From Emydura subglobosa (Eukaryota; Chordata; Testudines; Chelidae): 64,000 nucleotides of DNA. How positions within the stretch are numbered: the stretch's first letter is position 1; each line of letters begins with the position of its first letter. Below the pieces are notes generated by a model. The model searched no databases, was not told the origin of the DNA, and was given only the letters and a program-made list of their open reading frames with translations. Below, in pieces: positions 58,854-64,000 of the stretch. Where the stretch lies: NCBI GenBank assembly GCA_007922225.1, contig ML679989.1:17939570-18003569 (forward strand), in the 5' to 3' direction. Made by a program: the position numbers and the translations under genes.

Positions 58854-60440
58854 GTAAGTGGAAGCTCCATTGAAGGAATATAAGCTGTCTTGTGTCTCAG
58901 TGACCGTGTCTCTTCAAACTTCCATCTCCTAGTGACAGAGTGTTGGGCTGGGTGAGTGGTTGGAATGGGGACCTCTCAGGAAAACCAGCTGCTGCAGAAT
59001 GCGATTCAGTAAGTCACGCTCTCGCCTGTGTCAGTACTGAACTAGCAGGCCAGCATGGGGTGGAGGGTGCTTGTTAGGGGATATCTTTTAGGTGGGTAGT
59101 AAAACTGAGCTCTGACCCCTTGTCATTAAAGATCCATTGTCCCAATACTAGTGTCCTGGCCAAATTCCAACCTGGGAGCTTCCATCTTGCCTGGACAAAT
59201 CCCTCTTGTAATCACAATTGGGTATGTTGTTCTTCATTTCCTGTCCTAAACTGTTTCACTCTGCAAACAATGCATGGCATCTACTTAACCCCAGAGGTAG
59301 CTGCAATTCAGCAGTGGGCGAAGCGACTCCCAATACACTGACAAAGTTTGCAGAGCACTTTGGGATCAATTGGAGTGAAAGGCTCTGTAAACGCAAGCTG
59401 ACTATTGCTTTCACACTTAAAGGGTGATAGAGACTTTTGAGTTATTATTATTTGGAACTATTTTAACGTCATTGGAATGATAAGGTCCCCCAGGGCTGCG
59501 GGTGACATGCCACCTGATAATCTGAGTACATGGAACGTTGTGCTAGCGAAAGGTCCCAGGCTGATGACTGTGAAGGCTGAAATCCTCAGAGAATCCACAG
59601 AATAGCTATAGCAGTAGCAGCGGCTGGCTCGGCCATCCTCCTCAGGCCTACCTTGGAGCTGCAAGGGCAGAGGAAGCATTCAGTCTCCACATCTGTCCGA
59701 TCAATGGTTTCTGCGACGAGACTACACACAAGGAGCAATGTTGATGCTCATACACCAAGAGCACAGCAGTGGTTCACATAAGCCATTGAGCAAGAGGTGG
59801 CAACTCCCTTTGGTTGCACCCAAGGTAGAACATGAGCCAGTGTTGCAGGTGCCTGTGATGGTGTTCACTCATCTCTTGTGAGCACCTCCTGTCAGCTTGC
59901 TGTGATCCTGCACTCTTTTCCTGGCACCCCCTGTAGGTTGTTACCCTCATCAGGCAGATCTTCAGTGGCTCAGCCCTCCAGCCAAGCCACCCATAGTCAA
60001 TAGGCATGAATGAACGCCTTCTGGGGTAACAAAGGTCCCCCAAGGACTATTGCTGTGCCCTTTTTGGTGTCGTTAGCCCAGTCTCTGGGCTCAGTTCTCA
60101 ACCCCTTCTGGGCTAGCTTTAAGTCCTTCCCGGACCTGTTCTAAAGTACTGCCCCCCAGGGCTTTCTCGCTGGAGACTTTGTCCACAGTGATTCTCACTG
60201 TCCTAGCTCTCCAGCCAGGCCATTCCTTAAATTCAGTTCCCTTCCAGGGGGTGGTAACCAAGAGTTCATCAGATGACCTGACCACCCTTACCAGGGTCTT
60301 CAGCCCTGTTCCTGAGCCCTTTAAAGTCCAGCCCTTTGCTTGGGCCTCTGAACAAGCCTTATCCCCTTCTCAGGGCTTAGGCCACTTCCCCAGTGGCTGG
60401 TGGGGGACCCAGGCCCATCCACTACTTCAGGTCCCAACTA

Positions 60441-60895
60441 GGGTTACCACCTGGCCAGCATTTGACCAGCCTGGCTGGCTTTTTTCATGGAGTTGCCAGA
60501 AAAAAATGTAATCTGCCTTTTTGGTTTTATTTTACGTGGGTCTAAAGATTTGCATTATTAGATATCCCAGAGTATTGCTATAATGTTAAAAAGTTTGTCC
60601 CCCCACTAAATATGCTGCAATGTTCCCACTTCTGTAGCTTAAGCAACAACAGATCAAAACTGTTGAAAATACAGCAGCTGTCTGCCCACCAACACACACG
60701 CACCATATGTGTGTGTGCGCAAGAGAGACCAGTGATATCAATTTTGTCTATATGCGTTCTCTCTCTAGATAATATAAGTGGCTGTTGCAGGGGATAGATA
60801 GTCACTTGTGGTTGGTATTATGGCAAGCTTCCCTTGTGCATGCGTATGGGGGGGAGGGGTTACTGGTTTTTTTTTCATTTCAAAGGTGGTAACCC
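60441..60895. mobile_element. 455-base TIR element of the GGGTTACCACC type
   Basis: GGGTTACCACCT (60441-60452) is exactly inverted at 60884-60895. The flanks CCCAACTA and CCAACCCA suggest a worn 8-base duplication. The interior is non-coding and includes a short TG/CA run near 60690-60720. Confidence 0.7.
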
Positions 60896-62089
60896 CCAAC
60901 CCAGAGACCCTATAAACAGCAGACACCTACAGCTTACCTCAATTGCTGCGGCTGCTGCATTCCCTGGGCTACTTCCCACTCGGACCTATCACCTTAATCC
61001 ATTACCTTAGTTTTCCAGCATCTGTTCCCTGTTTGAGCAGGATCTCCTCCAAGCCTTCTTGCCTGGAGAGTCCTCCTGTCTTTCCTGGTCACCTCACAGC
61101 CAGGGCAGGCACAAACTAACCCCTGCAGCTCCTTTTATATCTCAGCCTGCTATTGCTCTGATTGGCTGCTTCCCTATAGCCTTTCTAGGCAGGCTTGGAG
61201 GACCCACCTTTACTGCTCCTTTCCTGGGGCTGGGGTGTGTGTGGTAGGACTACCTCCAGCAGGGGGCCTCCAAGGGCCTGATACCAGGAGTCCTGCAGGC
61301 CCACAAGTCCCACAAGCCATAATAGTGGGAGCAGATAAAATGTACTTTGTTGCTGTTGGGATTGGATGGGCAAAAAAAAAAAAAAAACCTGGTAATTTGT
61401 GGGAAAATACTAAATCTCTCATCAGTTTGTCATAAATAGAATTTCAGCAATATAAAGTAAGCTTTTCTTTTCTTTTTTTCTTTAAATAAAGGTTTTAATA
61501 TTTAAATTTAAGTGAGGGATAGAAAGAGATTTGGTATCATAACAGGAGTTAACATATTTTTTTTACATGGTTTAAGTAAGATTTGTTTTATTCTTTTAGT
61601 GGTAAACATTGTATCTGAATACTGTGTATAAAATATATTATCTGACCATTTTTTGGTTTGTTTTCTTTTTAGTCGCATGAGGGAATCTGTCTCTCTTACA
61701 GGATTTGCAGGTTCTAAGATTTTTGTGAGTGGAAGCGGGATGAAAATGGCTATTGCGGGGCAGGGCAGGAGCAGGATTTAAAAAATAATCCCACGCAGGG
61801 CTCTACCTGGTACATCCTGTCACAGTTCGTATTCTGATTCCAGTCCCACATGACTGTGACTAATAAGTTCTGACAAGGTAGCTTGCAGAACTTCTCCCTC
61901 CTCCTTGACACAATTTAAAATGAAGTTGCTTCTGAAGCAGAGGAGGGGAATTCATTCCTCTTGGCCAGGGAGCAGCAAAGCTCTCACTGAAATCCTGACA
62001 CATTTACCATGTTGTTTCTCCTTCTGGTCTGGCATCAAAGGAAGCTAAAAAGACCTTTTAATGTTCCTGCTCATTTCCCTAATACACTT

Positions 62090-62290
62090 AGAAAGGTAGG
62101 AGGGAACTTGCAGGCTGTTGTCTTATGTTCCAAGATATGAGACTGGATTCTGTCTATTTTAGCTTGCAAGGCAATAGATAATACTTGTAGAAATAAACTG
62201 TCCAGCTCTGCTTGGAATATAGTCATTGTATCTGACTCGGTGACCTCCTGCAGCATCAAGTTCCACAAGCTGATGATGTGAATGACTCTT
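62090..62290. mobile_element. CR1-type LINE 3' fragment
   Basis: GACCTCCTGCAGCATCAAGT, TCCACAAGCTGATGATGTG and AATGACTCTTTCCTC resemble the CR1 segment GGCAATGAGTTCCACAGGCT ... AAGAAATACTTCC. The 5' part is unclear. Confidence 0.5.
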
Positions 62291-63454
62291 TCCTCATCTT
62301 GGCCCTAAATTAATATAAACACTAGTGCGTTTGAGCTTGCATACTCTTGTTCTGAAATCTTATTTAGATTTGGTGGCTTAGAGCCTAGAGAGAACAGTGA
62401 AAAATCTTAAGGGAAGGGGATGACTTGTATGTGAAGATGAACTGTGAAGGTGAACAAATAAAAAGCCTCATTTAAGATCCTAAATTGTTAAGGGAATACA
62501 GGATGTTATGCCTTAAAAATACACTTTTGAACACTAAATATTTGAAACCATTTCTTTTTAATCACCAGTCTGGCCCAGCTCTGAGAATTCTTCCTTGTGT
62601 GAAGTTAATTCATTCCCTAAAGCTGTGTGTGACATGCAGCCCCCTGCTCTGCTTTAGGTATTAATGATGCCATTAATTATTGCATAAACCAGAAATTGGA
62701 TTTTTGCTAGGCTTTTTACATAAACACATTTTAGGAGCAAATGGAAGAGTTTGTTTATCTGCAGCATTAAGGCTATCTATGTGTTAAGATCCTAAACAGT
62801 CCCTTTTTGTTTTGTTTTTTTTAAAAGAGTTTCCTTTTACCTTTAAGGAATCTTCATAGCAGCATTGTGTGCATTTGAAGATAAGGCAATTTAGAATTCA
62901 ATTGCTGTCCTTGATGAGAGAATGCACCTGTGTTGTTAATATTTATAAAGGCAAACATTTCATGATTCATTTGCAGTAATTTTCTTCCTCTCATTCATTT
63001 TGCATGAGTTAGACTGCATTTATTTTGAGTGAAATGCCTTCTATTCATGGCTCTCCAAAGCAATCTATAAACACTAACCCTCATAACACACAGAGGATGG
63101 GGAAGTCTTAGATCCATTTTAAAGATGGGCTGAGTGTAGCACTGAAGGCAATGGCCCTACTCTTAAATGCATGTGTACTTTTTCACCAGGCCAAGTTATA
63201 TGTGCAAACTGCCTGTTTTCCACCTGTGGGCTTTTGTGTTTACAACTTAGGTACACCCGAGTGCACACTTCTAATAGCCTTGCACAAGTCATTCAGTATC
63301 AAGCTTATCAGGTGAGCGGGAGAGGTGGTAATAGACACTAGGACCCTGATTCTTGCTTACCTTAAGGTCATCTCTTCACTAGAAAAACTGCTAACACATT
63401 TTTACTAATGTGGACATTGCCTGTGACTACTTTAGATCACTCTGGTAAGATAAA

Positions 63455-63705
63455 GGGACCTTAAAATGAGTATTAATAATAACAATAATCCCTAGCTCTT
63501 ATATAGCCGCCTTCATCAGTAGATCACAAAGAAATTAAGTATCATTATTGCCATTTTACAAGTGATAAAGGGAAACTGAGGCACAGAGACGCGAAATGAG
63601 TTGCCCAAGGTTATCCAGCAGACCAATGCAGAGCCAGCAATAGAAGCCAGGTTTCCTGAGTCCCAGTCCAGTACTTTATCCAGTAGGCCATACTGCCTCC
63701 CAAAA
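63455..63705 (-). repeat. MIR-like SINE, antisense
   Basis: CCCTAGCTCTTATATAGC, TTGCCATTTTACAAGTGATA, GGGAAACTGAGGCACAGAG, GTTGCCCAAGGTTATCCAGC and GTCCCAGTCCAGTACTTTATCC (short pieces) are in inverted order, nearly full length from 3' end to tRNA-like head. Confidence 0.85.
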
Positions 63706-64000
63706 CATAATTTACATTTACTTTTAAGGCCCCTTTGCACTGGCATGATGCTCCAAAGTGGCCTTAGTGTAAATAAGAATCAAAGCCTGTGACCCATTCC
63801 CTTGTCCTAGTTGCTGAGTATGTCCCCTCCTGTCACTTAACACGGAGAGGAGAATTATTATATCTGACTCTATAGCAGAGAGCTGGATGAAAACAAACTA
63901 GCTGCCATTCTGGGTCTGGATAAGATGGAAGTGCAGCTTATTGTTCCTGGGGGACTGAGGGAGGGATCCTTTGGAGGAGAGGGCAGAAGTTGTATCAGCA

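Larger units (their letters stand above)
58854..64000 (+). other. DPP7: DPP7 intron 5, running past the window edge (over 5.1 kb)
   Basis: No frame resembles the next DPP7 segment (after AVTA). The intron holds a TIR element (60441-60895), a 16-base poly-A (61372-61387), a LINE fragment (about 62090-62290) and a MIR-like SINE (about 63455-63705). Between 58.9 and 60.4 kb and from 62.3 to 63.4 kb I see nothing identifiable. Confidence 0.6.

Noticed and set aside
61670..61730. Possible next DPP7 exon after TTTTTAG at 61666-61672
   Set aside because: The following frame does not resemble the DPP7 segment expected after AVTA, and no suitable donor follows.

Overview
The window is nuclear DNA of a vertebrate, most probably a turtle or another archelosaurian reptile. 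Two protein-coding genes show split exons with GT/AG borders, with very long introns and CpG-island promoters. The non-coding background is full of CR1 LINE 3' ends, L2 and MIR-like SINE remnants, many short hAT-like elements with termini of the type GGCTTGTCTACAC, and TIR elements ending in GGTTACCACC or GGTCCCCAAACT. That mixture is typical of turtle and crocodilian genomes. The species is an inference from repeat style, not from a diagnostic gene.

Layout. From 1 to about 38.75 kb lies the 5' part of a minus-strand LIMK/TESK-type protein kinase gene. Coding exons are recognised at 184-232, 373-494 and 8645-8844 (start codon at 8833), and a probable non-coding first exon in a CpG island ends at a consensus donor at 38426. 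The first intron is about 29.6 kb and consists mostly of old transposable elements, including nested insertions. The rest of the kinase lies left of position 1.

From 38.75 to 49.5 kb is intergenic DNA. It opens with a C-rich degenerate minisatellite directly upstream of the kinase promoter. Near its right end (49570-49786, minus strand) is an open segment with a good acceptor, a stop codon and a downstream AATAAA; it could be the last exon of an unrecognised gene.

From 50.1 kb to the right edge lies the plus-strand DPP7 gene (dipeptidyl peptidase 2). It has a CpG-island promoter carrying YY1-type, GC-box and CLEAR-like (TCACGTGA) sites, then five coding exons giving residues 1-216 in one uninterrupted frame, including the catalytic serine. 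Its introns hold a CR1 copy of about 1 kb and a solitary retroviral LTR of about 1.1 kb. The remaining DPP7 exons, with the catalytic Asp and His, lie beyond 64 kb.

The two genes are divergently transcribed and about 12 kb apart. Nothing suggests that they work in one pathway. I saw no convincing new biological system. The best leads are the unplaced minus-strand exon beside the DPP7 promoter, the TESK-like kinase with its distant promoter, and several dated or nested repeat insertions.
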